From Alphaproteobacteria bacterium (lineage in GTDB: Bacteria > Pseudomonadota > Alphaproteobacteria > Rickettsiales > SXRF01), in NCBI GenBank assembly GCA_025362975.1, contig JANYES010000021.1, positions 186,001-250,000 of the forward strand: DNA of 64,000 nucleotides, written 5' to 3'. Positions 18,071 to 28,635 of this stretch are shown here, piece by piece (the stretch's first letter is position 1; every line of letters begins with the position of its first letter). Under the pieces are notes generated by a model, which did no database searches, was not told the origin of the DNA, and saw nothing but the letters and a program-made list of their open reading frames with translations. The position numbers were made by a program, and so were the translations under genes.

Positions 18071-19108
18071 ATGGAAGCAGACGAACGCATCCTGAACCCG
18101 GCATCGAACGAGGCGGACCAGCTTAACCAGGCAATCCGTCCGCTCGCGCTCGATGAGTTCACCGGCCAGCCGGAAATATGCGGCAATTTAAGCGTGTTTA
18201 TCAACGCCGCGCGCGGGCGTGCGGATGCGCTGGACCATGTGTTGCTGTACGGCCCGCCGGGCTTAGGAAAAACCACGCTGGCGCAGATTATCGCAAAGGA
18301 AATGGGCGTCGGTTTCCGCCCGACTTCCGGTCCGATTCTGACCAAAGCGGGCGATCTCGCCGCCGTGCTTACGAACTTACAAGCGGGAGACGTACTTTTC
18401 ATCGATGAAATCCACCGCTTAAACCCAGCCGTTGAAGAAATACTCTACCCGGCGATGGAAGATTTCAAGCTCGACCTGATTATCGGCGAAGGCCCAGCGG
18501 CGCGCACTGTGCGCATCGATTTGCCGAAGTTTACGCTGGTAGGCGCCACCACGCGCCTTGGCTTGATCACCGGGCCGCTGCGCGACCGCTTCGGCATTCC
18601 GCTACGCCTGCGGTTTTACGACACGAAAGAGCTGCAAAGCGTCGTGGAACGCGCCTGCACGTTCCTAAATATCGGCATCACACCGGACGGCTCCCACGAA
18701 ATCGCCCGCCGCTCGCGCGGAACGCCGCGTATCGCCATCCGCCTGTTGCGCCGTGTGCGCGACTTTGCCCACGCAGCTTCTAAAAATATCATCGACAAGA
18801 AACTCGCCGACGATTCGCTCAGGCGCCTCGAAGTTGACGCGCTCGGCCTCGACAGCGCAGACCATCGCTACTTACGCTACATTGCCGACCATTACCAAGG
18901 CGGCCCCGTCGGCGTTGAAACCATCGCCGCCGGGCTTTCTGAGCAGCGCGACGCGATTGAAGAAACTATCGAGCCGTATTTGCTACAGATCGGCTTCATC
19001 CAGCGCACACCGCGCGGGCGTTTGCTCACGAAAGGATGCTTCGCGCATCTGGGCCTGAAAGCACCGATGCAGGTGGCGGAATTACCGCTACTGTTTGAGG
19101 AGGAATAA
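18071..19108 (+). CDS. ruvB: Holliday junction branch migration ATPase RuvB
   Basis: RuvB is the hexameric AAA+ motor that drives branch migration. The 345-residue protein has Walker A GPPGLGKT, Walker B FIDEIHRL, the sensor/arginine finger region [12 protein letters not shown] and the C-terminal winged helix with RTPRGRLLT. The start abuts the ruvA stop without a gap. A strong GAGGAGGA sequence at its 3' end probably provides a ribosome-binding site for what follows. Confidence 0.97.
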   Translation: MEADERILNPASNEADQLNQAIRPLALDEFTGQPEICGNLSVFINAARGRADALDHVLLYGPPGLGKTTLAQIIAKEMGVGFRPTSGPILTKAGDLAAVLTNLQAGDVLFIDEIHRLNPAVEEILYPAMEDFKLDLIIGEGPAARTVRIDLPKFTLVGATTRLGLITGPLRDRFGIPLRLRFYDTKELQSVVERACTFLNIGITPDGSHEIARRSRGTPRIAIRLLRRVRDFAHAASKNIIDKKLADDSLRRLEVDALGLDSADHRYLRYIADHYQGGPVGVETIAAGLSEQRDAIEETIEPYLLQIGFIQRTPRGRLLTKGCFAHLGLKAPMQVAELPLLFEEE

Positions 19109-19138
19109 TGATTTTAGGCAACCCTGTCGGGTTTTGGC

Positions 19139-19645
19139 ATGGATATACGCATTGAAAAAGCGCAGCCGAAGCACCTGCCCCAGCTGGCGGTGTTCGCTGC
19201 GGAGAATTTCAGCAAGAATTTCGGTCATCTTTACAAACCCGAAGCATTGGCCGAACACCTGCTCAAAACCTGCTCGATCGCATTCTTCGACAAATCTCTG
19301 GCGGGCGGCGAACATATTTCCGTCGCGCTCGATGGGGACATCATCGTCGGCTATGTAAAAGCCGGCTATCTCGGCCTTCCCGTGGGAACGCCGGAACTTG
19401 GCTCAAAAGAACTTCAGCGGCTCTATGTCGGCGAAGCCTATCAGGGCAAAAAAATCGCCCACCCACTTATGAAAACAGCGCTCGCCGCGCTCGGCCCCTG
19501 CCCCATCTATGTCGGCGTCTGGGAAAACAACCACCGCGCGCAACGGTTTTACGCCAAGTATGGCTTTGCCCCGTTCTCGGAATACCTCTATATTGTCGGC
19601 GACACCGCTGACCGCGAATTAATCCTGCGAAGGCCCATCCCATGA
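19139..19645 (+). CDS. GNAT family N-acetyltransferase
   Basis: A 168-residue acetyltransferase. The acetyl-CoA-binding motif A is visible as ELQRLYVGEAYQGKKIAHPL, and the C-terminal motif B region as GVWENNHRAQRFYAKYGF. The acceptor substrate is unknown. The ATG is 30 bases after the ruvB stop and has no good Shine-Dalgarno of its own; the good one upstream serves an ATG at 19108 in another frame. The stop overlaps ybgC by 4 bases, tying it to the tol-pal genes. Confidence 0.85.
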   Translation: MDIRIEKAQPKHLPQLAVFAAENFSKNFGHLYKPEALAEHLLKTCSIAFFDKSLAGGEHISVALDGDIIVGYVKAGYLGLPVGTPELGSKELQRLYVGEAYQGKKIAHPLMKTALAALGPCPIYVGVWENNHRAQRFYAKYGFAPFSEYLYIVGDTADRELILRRPIP

Positions 19646-20055
19646 CCAAAGGCTCCCACTCTTTCCCTATCCGCATCTACTACGAAGACACCGACGCCGC
19701 GGGCATCGTGTACTACGCAAACTACCTGCGCTTCGCCGAGCGCGCGCGCACCGAGGCGCTGCGGCTTTCGGGCATCGACCAGTCCGAGCTGCTGCGCGAC
19801 CAGAACATCGGCTTCGTGGTCCGCAAATGCATTGTCGAATTTTTAAAGCCAGCTATGCTGGATGATCTCTTGACAATCGAGACACGTTTGGCGGATATAA
19901 ACAAGGTCAGTATGGAACTGGTACAGACGATCCGCCGAGGCACGGAAACGCTTGTGACGATGGAGGTTAAGCTCGTCGTCGTGGGTTCCGGGCTCAAGCT
20001 GGCGAAAATACCCGATTTCGTGCGTAAGGCCATGCTGAAAATCTTTAATCACTAA
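19642..20055 (+). CDS. ybgC: Tol-Pal-associated acyl-CoA thioesterase YbgC
   Basis: A 137-residue hotdog-fold thioesterase. The catalytic region YYEDTDAAGIVYYANYLRFAERART is typical of the YbgC subfamily, with Asp in EDTD as the catalytic residue. It hydrolyses acyl-CoA/acyl-ACP and is conserved at the head of tol-pal clusters, where it is linked to envelope phospholipid metabolism. tolQ follows within 30 bases. Confidence 0.93.
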   Translation: MTKGSHSFPIRIYYEDTDAAGIVYYANYLRFAERARTEALRLSGIDQSELLRDQNIGFVVRKCIVEFLKPAMLDDLLTIETRLADINKVSMELVQTIRRGTETLVTMEVKLVVVGSGLKLAKIPDFVRKAMLKIFNH

Positions 20056-20082
20056 CCACACTCACAGGTGAAAGTAACCGAA

Positions 20083-20826
20083 ATGGCAGATCCAGTTTCT
20101 ACCGCCGTCCAGAGCGTCGATTCCGCAAACCTCGCTGGCACCGCCGTCGTCCATGATTTTTCAATCATCGGAATGTTCATGAACGCTGACATGGTGGTCA
20201 AGCTGGTCATGGTGATGCTGTTGCTCGCGTCGTTTTGCTGCTGGGCGATCATTTTTGAAAAATGGTACCTGTTCCGCAACATCAAAGCCAAGGCGCAGCG
20301 CTTTGAAAACGAATTCTGGTCAAGCGAAGCGCTGGACAAATTCTACGAAAAATCCAAAAAACGCGCCAACCACCCGATGGCGATCATCTTCGTGGCCGCC
20401 ATGGAAGAATGGTTCCGCTCCAAAACCGGCAGCCCCACCACCGGCGGCGGCTTAAAAATGTCGCTGCGCGAACGCATCGTGCAGGTCATGCAGGTATCGC
20501 GCAACCGCGAAATTGAAAATGTCGAAAGCGGCCTCGGCTTCCTCGCCACCGTTGGTTCGTCTGCGCCCTTCGTCGGCCTGTTCGGCACGGTGTGGGGCAT
20601 TATGAACAGCTTCCACGCCATTGCCATGTCGAAAAATACCTCCCTCGTCGCCGTAGCCCCAGGCATCGCTGAGGCGCTTTTCGCCACCGCTATCGGCCTG
20701 TTCGCGGCTATCCCGGCGGTTATCGCCTACAATAAATACTCCCATGAATTGGTGCGCTTCTCCAACAAGCTCGAAGATTTCAGCACTGAATTCGATACCA
20801 TTCTCTCGCGTCAGCTCGAAGGGTAA
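20083..20826 (+). CDS. tolQ: Tol-Pal system proton channel protein TolQ
   Basis: TolQ, a MotA/ExbB family inner-membrane protein with three transmembrane segments, forms the proton channel with TolR that energises TolA. Segments are visible around LVMVMLLLASFCCWAIIF, LATVGSSAPFVGLFGTVWGI and ALFATAIGLFAAIPAVIAY. I prefer the ATG at 20083 (247 residues); an in-frame GTG at 20068 overlaps the AGGTGA that can serve as ribosome-binding site. The operon continues with tolR after 5 bases. Confidence 0.95.
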   Translation: MADPVSTAVQSVDSANLAGTAVVHDFSIIGMFMNADMVVKLVMVMLLLASFCCWAIIFEKWYLFRNIKAKAQRFENEFWSSEALDKFYEKSKKRANHPMAIIFVAAMEEWFRSKTGSPTTGGGLKMSLRERIVQVMQVSRNREIENVESGLGFLATVGSSAPFVGLFGTVWGIMNSFHAIAMSKNTSLVAVAPGIAEALFATAIGLFAAIPAVIAYNKYSHELVRFSNKLEDFSTEFDTILSRQLEG

Positions 20827-20831
20827 GCCAC

Positions 20832-21293
20832 ATGGGAATGGGAATGAATAACGGCGGCAACGACAGACGCCGGGCGCGCTCGCAACCTTTCGCCGAAATC
20901 AACATCACCCCGATGGTGGATGTGATGCTGGTGTTGCTAATTATCTTCATGGTGGCCGCACCGATGATGACCACAGGCGTATCCGTGGACCTGCCGCAGA
21001 CCAAAGCCTCGCCCATCGCAGGTCAGGACGAGCCGCTCACCGTTTCGATCAAATCCGACGGCAAGATTTTCCTGCAAACCCAACAGATCGAACTCGGCGC
21101 GCTCCAGCAGAAGCTGAAGGACGTGGCTGGTGAGAAAAAAGACACGCGCATCTTCGTCCGGGGGGACAAGAATATCGATTACGGCAAAGTTATGGCCGTC
21201 GTCAGCGAAGTGAACGCAGCAGGATTCAGCAAGGTGGCGCTAATCACCGATCCGGGCAGCGCGGCGCCTGTGACGCCGGAAAAAGGAAAATAA
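20832..21293 (+). CDS. tolR: Tol-Pal system protein TolR
   Basis: A 153-residue ExbD/TolR protein. The short cytoplasmic N-terminus is followed by the FAEINITPMVDVMLVLLIIF segment; the aspartate in MVDV is the proton-conducting residue. The periplasmic domain ends with ALITDPGS, as in the family. It acts with TolQ as the motor that pulls TolA during outer-membrane constriction at division. Confidence 0.95.
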   Translation: MGMGMNNGGNDRRRARSQPFAEINITPMVDVMLVLLIIFMVAAPMMTTGVSVDLPQTKASPIAGQDEPLTVSIKSDGKIFLQTQQIELGALQQKLKDVAGEKKDTRIFVRGDKNIDYGKVMAVVSEVNAAGFSKVALITDPGSAAPVTPEKGK

Positions 21294-21314
21294 CCCCTTT
21301 TCTCATGGCGCAGC

Positions 21315-22205
21315 ATGCGTAACCAATCCCATTATTATGAACGTGAGCGTCGCAAGGGCCGGACAGTTTCGGCCACCATGCACGTGCTGTTCCTAATTGT
21401 TGCGATAGTGGGGCTGCCCAAATTCCTCCAACCCGAAATACCGGAAGATCCTTCGGCCATCAGCGTCGAAATCCTGCCCATCAGCGCCATTTCCAACGTA
21501 AAGCCGCAGGAAAAAATGCCTGAGAACGTCAAGGTGGACAAGGTACAGGAAGCTACCGCGAAAAAAGCCGCCCCAGCAGTCAAGAGCGCCGATAATCCCG
21601 CCCCACCTCCGCCCGCGCCGGAAGTTGTGCCTGAAAAGCCTAAAGACAATAAAGAAGCCGTGGAAAAACTCGCGCTGGAAAAAGCCGCCCGCGAAAAAGC
21701 CGTGCAGGATAAAAAGAAAAAAGAAGAAGAAAAAGAAAAGAAAAAGAAGAAAGAGGAAGATGATTTCAACGCCATGATGAAGGGGATGCATCATGATAAG
21801 GTCAAGGAAGACGTAAAAAAAGTAGATAAACAGGTAGAGAAGAAAGACCCGGCGCAGACGCAAAGCATCTCCAGCCATTTCGACCCGAACATGCAAGTCA
21901 GCATCAGCGAAAAAGATGCCATCATGAGCCAGTTCGCCAAATGCTGGAGTCCGCCGATCGGCGCGAAGGACGCAGCTAACCTCGTCGTACTACTCAATGC
22001 TAAATACGCCCCCAACGGCGCGGTTATCAAAGTAGAGCTCGCCGATGAAAGCCGCGCGCGTTACAATTCCGATTCCTTCTTCCGCTCCGCCGCCGAAAGC
22101 GCGATCCGCGCCGTCAAGCAATGCACACCGCTGGTGAACCTGCCGGCGAACTATAATATCTGGCACTACATGGAACTCAAATTCGACCCCAAAAATATGC
22201 TTTAA
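21315..22205 (+). CDS. tolA: TolA-like energy transducer
   Basis: A 296-residue protein with a single N-terminal transmembrane helix (about 19-38), a Pro/Ala-rich stretch, a highly charged Lys/Glu helix (about 100-190), and a C-terminal globular domain with two cysteines (FAKCWSPP and VKQCTPLV) and ending in YMELKFDPKNML. This is the TolA plan: anchor, helical stalk across the periplasm, and domain contacting Pal/TolB. Position between tolR and tolB supports the call; sequence conservation of TolA is low, as usual. Confidence 0.9.
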   Translation: MRNQSHYYERERRKGRTVSATMHVLFLIVAIVGLPKFLQPEIPEDPSAISVEILPISAISNVKPQEKMPENVKVDKVQEATAKKAAPAVKSADNPAPPPPAPEVVPEKPKDNKEAVEKLALEKAAREKAVQDKKKKEEEKEKKKKKEEDDFNAMMKGMHHDKVKEDVKKVDKQVEKKDPAQTQSISSHFDPNMQVSISEKDAIMSQFAKCWSPPIGAKDAANLVVLLNAKYAPNGAVIKVELADESRARYNSDSFFRSAAESAIRAVKQCTPLVNLPANYNIWHYMELKFDPKNML

Positions 22206-22285
22206 TTAATATTGTAATTTTATCGTTTATGATGTTGACTTCGACCACCTTAAAAACCTGTAATCGCATTTACGAAAGGCCCGCC

Positions 22286-23599
22286 ATGCGACTGATCCAA
22301 CGCTTCTTCCTCATCCTCGCGACTATCACCTGCGCCACCGCAGCACAGGCTGTGCCGCTGCATATCGACGTGACCACCGGCAATCCGACGCCTGTGCCCA
22401 TCGCACTTCCCGACCTGCCGGGCAACCCGATCGGCGCGGAAATCATGCGCGTTGTGTCGGCGGATCTTGAACGTTCGGGCCTCTTCCGCCCCATCGCGAA
22501 AGAATCCTTCCTTGAACAGATCAACGTGCAGACTTCGGTTCCGCGCTTTGCCGACTGGCGCCAGATCAGCGCCGCCGGTCTAGTCACTGGCGCCGTCACC
22601 AGCGAAGGCGGCGAAAAAGTCCGCGTTGCCTTCCGCCTGTGGGATGTTTACGGTGAAGAGCAAATTGCCGGAAAAGAATACAACACCCTCAAAGGCAACT
22701 GGCGCCGCATCGCGCACATCATCGCTGATGAAATCTACAAACGCCTCACTGGTGAAAACGGGTATTTCGATTCACGCGTCGTCTACGTGTCTGAATCCGG
22801 CCCGGATACCAAGCGCCTCAAGCGCCTCGCCATCATGGACCAAGACGGTGAAAACCATAAATTCCTGACCGACGGCCAGTTCCTCGTGCTTACACCGCGC
22901 TTCTCTCCGAACAGCCAGGAAATTCTCTATATGTCCTACGCCGGGAAACAGCCGCGTGTCTTCTTGCGCGATTTGCAGACCGGCCGCGAGGAATCGCTCG
23001 GAGCATTCAACGGCATGTCGCTCGCACCGCGCTTCTCCAACGACGGCAACTCAATCGTGATGTCAATCGCCGAAGGCGGCAGCACCCAGATTTATAAAAT
23101 GGACCTTCGCACCCGCCGCCTGATCAAGCTCACAACCGGCACCGGCACTATTGACACCTCGCCGAGCTACTCGCCCGACGGTGGCCAGATCGTGTTCAAT
23201 TCAGACCGCGGCGGCTCGCAGCAGCTCTACGTCATGAACGCCGACGGCAGCAACGTGCATCGCATCAGCTTCGGCGATGGCCGTTACGGCACGCCGGTAT
23301 GGTCGCCGCGCGGCGATCTGGTGGCATTCACCAAGATGGCCAATGGCCGCTTCTACATCGGCGTGATGAAAACCGATGGTTCGGGCGAACGCACTTTGAC
23401 GGAAAGCTATCTGGATGAAGGTCCAAGTTGGTCGCCCAACGGCCGTGTGATCGTGTTCCACCGCCAGTTCCCTGCGGCGCACGGACATGCCGGTAATACA
23501 AAGCTTTATACCGTTGACGTGACCGGTTATAACCTTAGGGAAGTCGTAACCCCGATTGATGCATCCGATCCGGCATGGTCGCCACTGTTGCCTTTATAA
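22286..23599 (+). CDS. tolB: Tol-Pal system periplasmic beta-propeller protein TolB
   Basis: TolB is a periplasmic protein that binds Pal and TolA. The ATG at 22286 starts a clean signal peptide (MRLIQRFFLILATITC, cleavage after AQA) and gives 437 residues, the family length; the longer frame from 22229 adds a non-signal extension. The N-terminal alpha/beta domain is followed by propeller blades with SPDG/NSDRGG motifs (for example YSPDGGQIVFNSDRGG). About 147 bases without a gene separate it from pal. Confidence 0.95.
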   Translation: MRLIQRFFLILATITCATAAQAVPLHIDVTTGNPTPVPIALPDLPGNPIGAEIMRVVSADLERSGLFRPIAKESFLEQINVQTSVPRFADWRQISAAGLVTGAVTSEGGEKVRVAFRLWDVYGEEQIAGKEYNTLKGNWRRIAHIIADEIYKRLTGENGYFDSRVVYVSESGPDTKRLKRLAIMDQDGENHKFLTDGQFLVLTPRFSPNSQEILYMSYAGKQPRVFLRDLQTGREESLGAFNGMSLAPRFSNDGNSIVMSIAEGGSTQIYKMDLRTRRLIKLTTGTGTIDTSPSYSPDGGQIVFNSDRGGSQQLYVMNADGSNVHRISFGDGRYGTPVWSPRGDLVAFTKMANGRFYIGVMKTDGSGERTLTESYLDEGPSWSPNGRVIVFHRQFPAAHGHAGNTKLYTVDVTGYNLREVVTPIDASDPAWSPLLPL

Positions 23600-23746
23600 C
23601 ACAATTAGGTGTTTTTGTGGATTCTCACAAGTTCCTCATTGATTTATCACCTGCTTTGGTTCAATTCATAGCGTGATAAATATGCTGGATAGCACCCAAT
23701 TTTGCTGATTTAACATTACACTTTTTTGGTTTATGGAGTTGTTTTT

Positions 23747-24241
23747 ATGAATTTATTCGCTAAATCCCTCGCCGTAGTTTCGGCTCTCTTCTTACTCGCA
23801 GCCTGCGACTCGACCCCGGGTTCCTCTGCTGGTGGCAAAAACGGCAGCGGCACCTCCGCTAACGCCGGCAACGCTAAGCCAGGCAGCGCAGACGACCTGA
23901 CGCAAAACGTCGGCGACCGCGTCTTCTTCGACGACAACAGCTCGATCCTCAGCGGCGAAGCACAGCACACCCTCGACCGTCAGGTTGCGTGGCTGAAACA
24001 GTACTCCAACGTTAACGTGACCGTTGAAGGTCATTGCGACGAACGCGGCACCCGCGAATTCAACCTTGCTCTGGGTGAACGCCGTGCAGCCGCTGCGAAG
24101 AAATACCTCGCTGCAGCTGGCGTTGCTTCCAACCGCATCTCGACTATCAGCTATGGCAAAGAACGCCCGGCTGTTATCGGTTCGGATGAATCGGCATGGA
24201 GCCAGAACCGTCGCGCTGTAACCGTTCTCACCAACCAGTAA
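23747..24241 (+). CDS. pal: Peptidoglycan-associated lipoprotein Pal
   Basis: An outer-membrane lipoprotein that anchors the membrane to peptidoglycan. The ATG at 23747, 9 bases after a GGAG, gives 164 residues with lipobox LLAAC and lipidated Cys20. The OmpA-like domain contains VEGHCDERGTREFNLALGERRA with the diaminopimelate-binding Asp/Arg residues. An in-frame TTG at 23726 would spoil the signal peptide. A separate promoter in the preceding gap is likely, since pal is usually abundant, but I cannot define it. Confidence 0.96.
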   Translation: MNLFAKSLAVVSALFLLAACDSTPGSSAGGKNGSGTSANAGNAKPGSADDLTQNVGDRVFFDDNSSILSGEAQHTLDRQVAWLKQYSNVNVTVEGHCDERGTREFNLALGERRAAAAKKYLAAAGVASNRISTISYGKERPAVIGSDESAWSQNRRAVTVLTNQ

Positions 24242-24258
24242 TCTAATTCTAACGCTCT

Positions 24259-24288
24259 CGCCCTGCGATTTGTAAAGATCGCGGGGCG
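24259..24288 (+). terminator. Strong stem-loop between pal and cpoB
   Basis: Arms 24259-24269 and 24278-24288 (CGCCCTGCGAT with ATCGCGGGGCG) pair over 11 bp with one G-U and an 8-base loop. No T-run follows, so it may be a mRNA 3'-end stabiliser or partial terminator that raises pal expression over cpoB. Confidence 0.5.
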
Positions 24289-24351
24289 AAGTGTATCTAC
24301 CGCTAAGTTTTAAGTAGCAAATATCTTTTAATTACGTTACGATACGCCCCT

Positions 24352-25296
24352 ATGAAAGCCACTCGTTCCATTGCCTTCCTGTTATTAACCTACACGTCAC
24401 TGATGACCTCAGGTGCGAGTGCGCAAATCGCCGACCCCGCACAGGCCAACGACCGCTTAAGCCACATTGAACACGACCTCCAGATCATGCAACGCCAAAT
24501 CTCGCGCGACGGCGTTCCCGCCGGTGCAGCTGATGCCGGGAGCGCACCCGTCAGCGGTTCTGCCCAGCTCGAAGTACGCTTGAGTGCCATTGAGGACCAG
24601 CTGCGCGAACTGCGCGGCAAAGTCGAAGAAAGCGATAACCGCACGCGCAAGCTGACCGAAGATTTCACCAAATTCCACAAAGACGCCGATTTCCGCTTCA
24701 ACGAACTCAGCGCTAAACCCGGCGCAACTATGGCGTCCGCACCTACGCCAATTGCCGCCAACGCGCCGTTTGCCTCCCCCGCAAAATCCGCAGGAACCGA
24801 CGCTGGCGACGTGTCTGACACTCCTGCTCCTGCCCCCGTCGCCGCAGCTGCGACTGCACCCAGGGTGAAAGCCGATGGAGGCGGCGCCAAGGAAACCAAC
24901 TTCTCCTCCCCGCGCGAACTATACAACTACGCGTTCCGCCTCCTGAACCAGACCCAGTATGAAGAAGCCGCCACCTCCTTCGACTCCTTCACCAAGAAAT
25001 ACCCGAAAGACCCGCTGGTGGGTAACGCGTTCTACTGGGAAGGCGAAACCTATTATATCCGCCGCGATTACGTAAATTCCGCCGACTTCTTCCGCCAAGG
25101 CTTTGAAGCCATGCCGGAAGGCCCGAAAGCCGCCGATAACCTGCTGAAACTCGCCATGTCGCTCAACGCGCTTAGCCGCGACAAGGAAGCCTGCCTCGTG
25201 TTGCAGCAGATCGTCAGCAAGTATAAGAAAACCTCTTCGAGCGTCGCCGATAAAGCTGAATCGGAACAAAAACGCATCAACTGCCACAAATCCTGA
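24352..25296 (+). CDS. cpoB: Cell division coordinator CpoB (YbgF), TPR protein
   Basis: A 314-residue periplasmic protein: signal peptide (cleavage after ASA near residue 24), N-terminal coiled coil (RLSHIEHDLQIMQRQI and RLSAIEDQLRELRGKV), an Ala/Pro-rich linker, and C-terminal TPR repeats starting at PRELYNYAFRLLNQTQYEEA. CpoB links Tol-Pal to peptidoglycan synthesis. It ends the tol-pal cluster; tilS begins 13 bases later. Confidence 0.92.
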   Translation: MKATRSIAFLLLTYTSLMTSGASAQIADPAQANDRLSHIEHDLQIMQRQISRDGVPAGAADAGSAPVSGSAQLEVRLSAIEDQLRELRGKVEESDNRTRKLTEDFTKFHKDADFRFNELSAKPGATMASAPTPIAANAPFASPAKSAGTDAGDVSDTPAPAPVAAAATAPRVKADGGGAKETNFSSPRELYNYAFRLLNQTQYEEAATSFDSFTKKYPKDPLVGNAFYWEGETYYIRRDYVNSADFFRQGFEAMPEGPKAADNLLKLAMSLNALSRDKEACLVLQQIVSKYKKTSSSVADKAESEQKRINCHKS

Positions 25297-25309
25297 TTTC
25301 CCGAAGGCC

Positions 25310-26665
25310 ATGCAACACGGCCTGAATCCCCTTACGACTTCAGAATTCGCCGCGCTGATGGCGCAGCTGGCTCCGTTTGAATCCAACCCCATCATTGCCG
25401 TCGCTGTTTCCGGCGGTGCCGACAGCATGGCTCTCGCCCTGCTTACCCATGACTGGGCGCGCGCCAGCGGCGGACATGCCGTGGCGCTTACCGTCGATCA
25501 CCGGCTACGCAGGGAATCCACTGCCGAAGCCGAGCAAGTCGCCTCATGGTGCGCGCAAGCGGGCATGGAACACCACATCCTCAGCCTTAACCTGCCGAGG
25601 CTGCATTCTTCCATTCAAGCCACCGCCCGCGATGCGCGCTACCGCATCCTCACCGCATTTTGCCGCGAGCACCATATCCTCCACCTCCTCACCGCCCATC
25701 ATCGCGACGACCAGACAGAAACCCTACTTTTCCGTCTAGCGCGCGGCAGCGGCATTGGCGGACTCGCCGCAATGGCAGGTATCAGCGACATTTCCGGTAT
25801 TCGTTTGCTCCGCCCCCTGCTCACAACGCCGAAGGAGCGATTGCTCGATACGCTTATGGCGCAAAGCCATCCGTGGATTGAAGACCCGAGCAACGACAAT
25901 CCAGCCTACACCCGTAACGTCATCCGCCATAACCTGACATTGTTGCCCGATGCGCACGAGGTTTCTCAGCAAGTCAGCCAACTATCGCAAAGCTTCGGTA
26001 ATGCCCGCAAGATACTGGAATATAAATTAGCCAGTCAACTAGCTGGCATGCTGTTCATTTACCCGGAAGGCTACGCCATCCTGAACAGATCAGCCTTTAT
26101 GGATAGTCCATTCGAACTATCGATGGGCGCCCTCTCATCGGCCATGATGACCTTGAGCGGCGAGAGCGCCATCCCCCGAAACGGACAGTTGGAACGCCTA
26201 CAAGGCGAGCTCATGGAGGGTGTTGCCAAGCGCAGTTTCAGCGGGTTGATGTTCGAATGGCAGGAAGGCGCCGGCGGCTGGCTGATCACCCGCGAACCCA
26301 ACGCGATGGAGGGCATCCTGACCATTCGCGCGAATACGCCGCTAGAGTGGGATAACCGCTTTAGCGTCGCTTGGGAGGGCGACGCTACGAGTGTTACCCC
26401 CGATGAACTAAACGTCCGTGGCGTAGGCCCGCATGGCATCAAAATGTTGCTAGAAAGTGACCCGATGTTTTTTAAGCACAATTCGCTCGCCAAATCGAAA
26501 ATCGTACTTGCCAGTCTTCCCGCGTTTTGGCATCTTGAAGAAGTGATTGCAATTCCCCATATTAACTACGTCGCAAGCGATTATAAAAACTACCGGTTTA
26601 CTGCCCGCTACCTCCCTGTCAAACCGCTCGCTGGGCGCGGTTTTTTCAGCCTGACTCTGTCGTAA
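25310..26665 (+). CDS. tilS: tRNA(Ile)-lysidine synthetase TilS
   Basis: TilS modifies C34 of the CAU-anticodon isoleucine tRNA to lysidine with ATP and lysine. The 451-residue protein has the PP-loop SGGADSM (about residues 35-41), the TVDHRLR segment and the [20 protein letters not shown] motif. The C-terminal domains are poorly conserved, as usual. The gene order cpoB-tilS-ftsH is common in alphaproteobacteria. Confidence 0.94.
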   Translation: MQHGLNPLTTSEFAALMAQLAPFESNPIIAVAVSGGADSMALALLTHDWARASGGHAVALTVDHRLRRESTAEAEQVASWCAQAGMEHHILSLNLPRLHSSIQATARDARYRILTAFCREHHILHLLTAHHRDDQTETLLFRLARGSGIGGLAAMAGISDISGIRLLRPLLTTPKERLLDTLMAQSHPWIEDPSNDNPAYTRNVIRHNLTLLPDAHEVSQQVSQLSQSFGNARKILEYKLASQLAGMLFIYPEGYAILNRSAFMDSPFELSMGALSSAMMTLSGESAIPRNGQLERLQGELMEGVAKRSFSGLMFEWQEGAGGWLITREPNAMEGILTIRANTPLEWDNRFSVAWEGDATSVTPDELNVRGVGPHGIKMLLESDPMFFKHNSLAKSKIVLASLPAFWHLEEVIAIPHINYVASDYKNYRFTARYLPVKPLAGRGFFSLTLS

Positions 26666-26694
26666 CAAGCCTAAGCAAAGGAAGCGTAAGCAAC

Positions 26695-28635
26695 GTGCAA
26701 AACTACGGAAAAAACATTTTTATCTGGCTTATTATTGGCATTCTACTGGTTGCTATGTTCAGCATGTTCCAGGGCGGAATGGAGCACGGCGGCTATAATC
26801 GCATCGTGTTTTCTGAATTCCTCGAAAAAGTCGATCAGGGCCAGATGGGCGATGTGGTCATCCGCAATACGCAGGGCAAAGGCTCGGTGCTGACCGGCCA
26901 TACCAGCGACGGCACGGCGTTCTTCACACAGGCCCCCGATTATCCTAACCTCGTTGACCGCCTGACCGCCAAAAACGTAAAAGTCTCCGCCATCAGCGAA
27001 GACGGCAAGATGGATTCCTTCTGGAGTGTGATACTCTCGTGGTTCCCAATCTTGCTACTCGTGGGCGTCTATATTTTCTTCATGCGCCAAATGCAGGGTG
27101 GCGGTGGCCGCGGCGGTGCGCTTGGCTTCGGTAAATCGCGTGCAAAACTGCTCACCGAAAAAACCGAGCGCGTCACGTTTGAAGACGTTGCAGGTATCGA
27201 GGAAGCCAAAGATGAATTGTATGAGCTGGTGGACTTTTTAAAAGACCCGCAGAAATACCAGCGCCTCGGTGGCAAAATCCCACGCGGCTGCTTGCTCGTA
27301 GGCCCTCCGGGTACTGGTAAAACGCTTCTCGCCCGCGCTATCGCCGGCGAAGCGAAAGTGCCATTTTTCACCATCTCAGGTTCCGATTTCGTAGAAATGT
27401 TCGTAGGCGTTGGCGCAAGCCGCGTTCGCGATATGTTCGAACAGGGTAAGAAAAACGCGCCGTGCATTATCTTCATCGATGAAATCGATGCCGTAGGCCG
27501 TCACCGCGGAGCAGGCCTCGGCGGTGGTAACGACGAGCGTGAACAGACGCTCAACCAGTTGCTCGTCGAAATGGATGGGTTCGAAGCGAACGAAAGCGTC
27601 ATCATCATCGCCGCGACCAACCGTCCGGACGTGCTTGACCCCGCGCTGCTGCGTCCGGGCCGTTTCGACCGCCAGATCGTGGTGCCGAACCCGGATATGA
27701 ATGGCCGTTCGATGATTCTGGACGTGCATTTGCGCAAAGTGCCGAAAGCGCCTGACGTAGACGCGAAAGTCATTGCGCGCGGAACACCCGGCTTCTCCGG
27801 TGCCGACCTTGCCAATATCGTCAATGAAGCGGCATTGCTGGCCGCGCGCCAAGGCAAAAAAGTCGTGACCATGCGTGAGCTGGAAGCGGCTAAAGATAAA
27901 GTCATGATGGGCGCGGAACGCAAATCGCTGGTTATGAGCGAAGAAGAAAAACGCATGACAGCGTATCACGAAGGCGGCCACGCGCTCGTATCGCTGCACC
28001 TTCCGGCGTCGGACCCGATTCATAAAGCGACCATTATCCCGCGTGGACGTGCGCTCGGGATGGTCATGCGTCTTCCGGAATCGGATAAGCTTTCCTACCA
28101 CCGCGAGAAAATGTATGCCGACCTTGCCGTTTCGATGGGCGGTCGCGTGGCGGAAGAAATTATCTTCGGCTACGAAAAAGTTTCCAGCGGTGCGTCGTCG
28201 GATATTAAATATGCCACGAAACTTGCGCGTGCGATGGTCACTGAATGGGGCATGAGCGACAAAATCGGACCGCTATTCTACGGCAGTGATCAAGGCGGCG
28301 AAGTCTTCCTCGGTTACAGCATGGGCCAGCCGCATTCGGCGGTATCGGAACAGATGGCCAATTTGATCGACTCGGAAGTCAAACGCATCGTGCAGGAAGC
28401 GCATGATCAAGCTCACACTATGCTCACGGAGCATCTCGACGAGTTGCACCGCCTTGCAGGCGCCTTGCTCGAGTATGAAACCCTCAGCGGCGACGAGATT
28501 AAGATCATCGTCGATGGCGGTGAGATCAGGCGTCCTAACCCGAACGCACCGAAGGCGCAGGCGACTAAATCGACCCTGCCGTCACGTCGTAAAGCGGGTG
28601 ATGACGCCATGCCGCCGTCTTCAGCTGAAGCCTAG
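26695..28635 (+). CDS. ftsH: ATP-dependent membrane zinc protease FtsH
   Basis: A 646-residue hexameric AAA+ protease of the inner membrane that degrades misfolded membrane proteins and regulators. Two N-terminal transmembrane segments flank a periplasmic domain; Walker A GPPGTGKT (residues 203-210), Walker [15 protein letters not shown], and zinc-binding HEGGH (residues 425-429, where HEAGH is more usual but HExxH is intact). The start is a GTG with an AGGAAGCG upstream. The stop is followed by a low-density region with two small opposite-strand frames. Confidence 0.96.
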   Translation: MQNYGKNIFIWLIIGILLVAMFSMFQGGMEHGGYNRIVFSEFLEKVDQGQMGDVVIRNTQGKGSVLTGHTSDGTAFFTQAPDYPNLVDRLTAKNVKVSAISEDGKMDSFWSVILSWFPILLLVGVYIFFMRQMQGGGGRGGALGFGKSRAKLLTEKTERVTFEDVAGIEEAKDELYELVDFLKDPQKYQRLGGKIPRGCLLVGPPGTGKTLLARAIAGEAKVPFFTISGSDFVEMFVGVGASRVRDMFEQGKKNAPCIIFIDEIDAVGRHRGAGLGGGNDEREQTLNQLLVEMDGFEANESVIIIAATNRPDVLDPALLRPGRFDRQIVVPNPDMNGRSMILDVHLRKVPKAPDVDAKVIARGTPGFSGADLANIVNEAALLAARQGKKVVTMRELEAAKDKVMMGAERKSLVMSEEEKRMTAYHEGGHALVSLHLPASDPIHKATIIPRGRALGMVMRLPESDKLSYHREKMYADLAVSMGGRVAEEIIFGYEKVSSGASSDIKYATKLARAMVTEWGMSDKIGPLFYGSDQGGEVFLGYSMGQPHSAVSEQMANLIDSEVKRIVQEAHDQAHTMLTEHLDELHRLAGALLEYETLSGDEIKIIVDGGEIRRPNPNAPKAQATKSTLPSRRKAGDDAMPPSSAEA

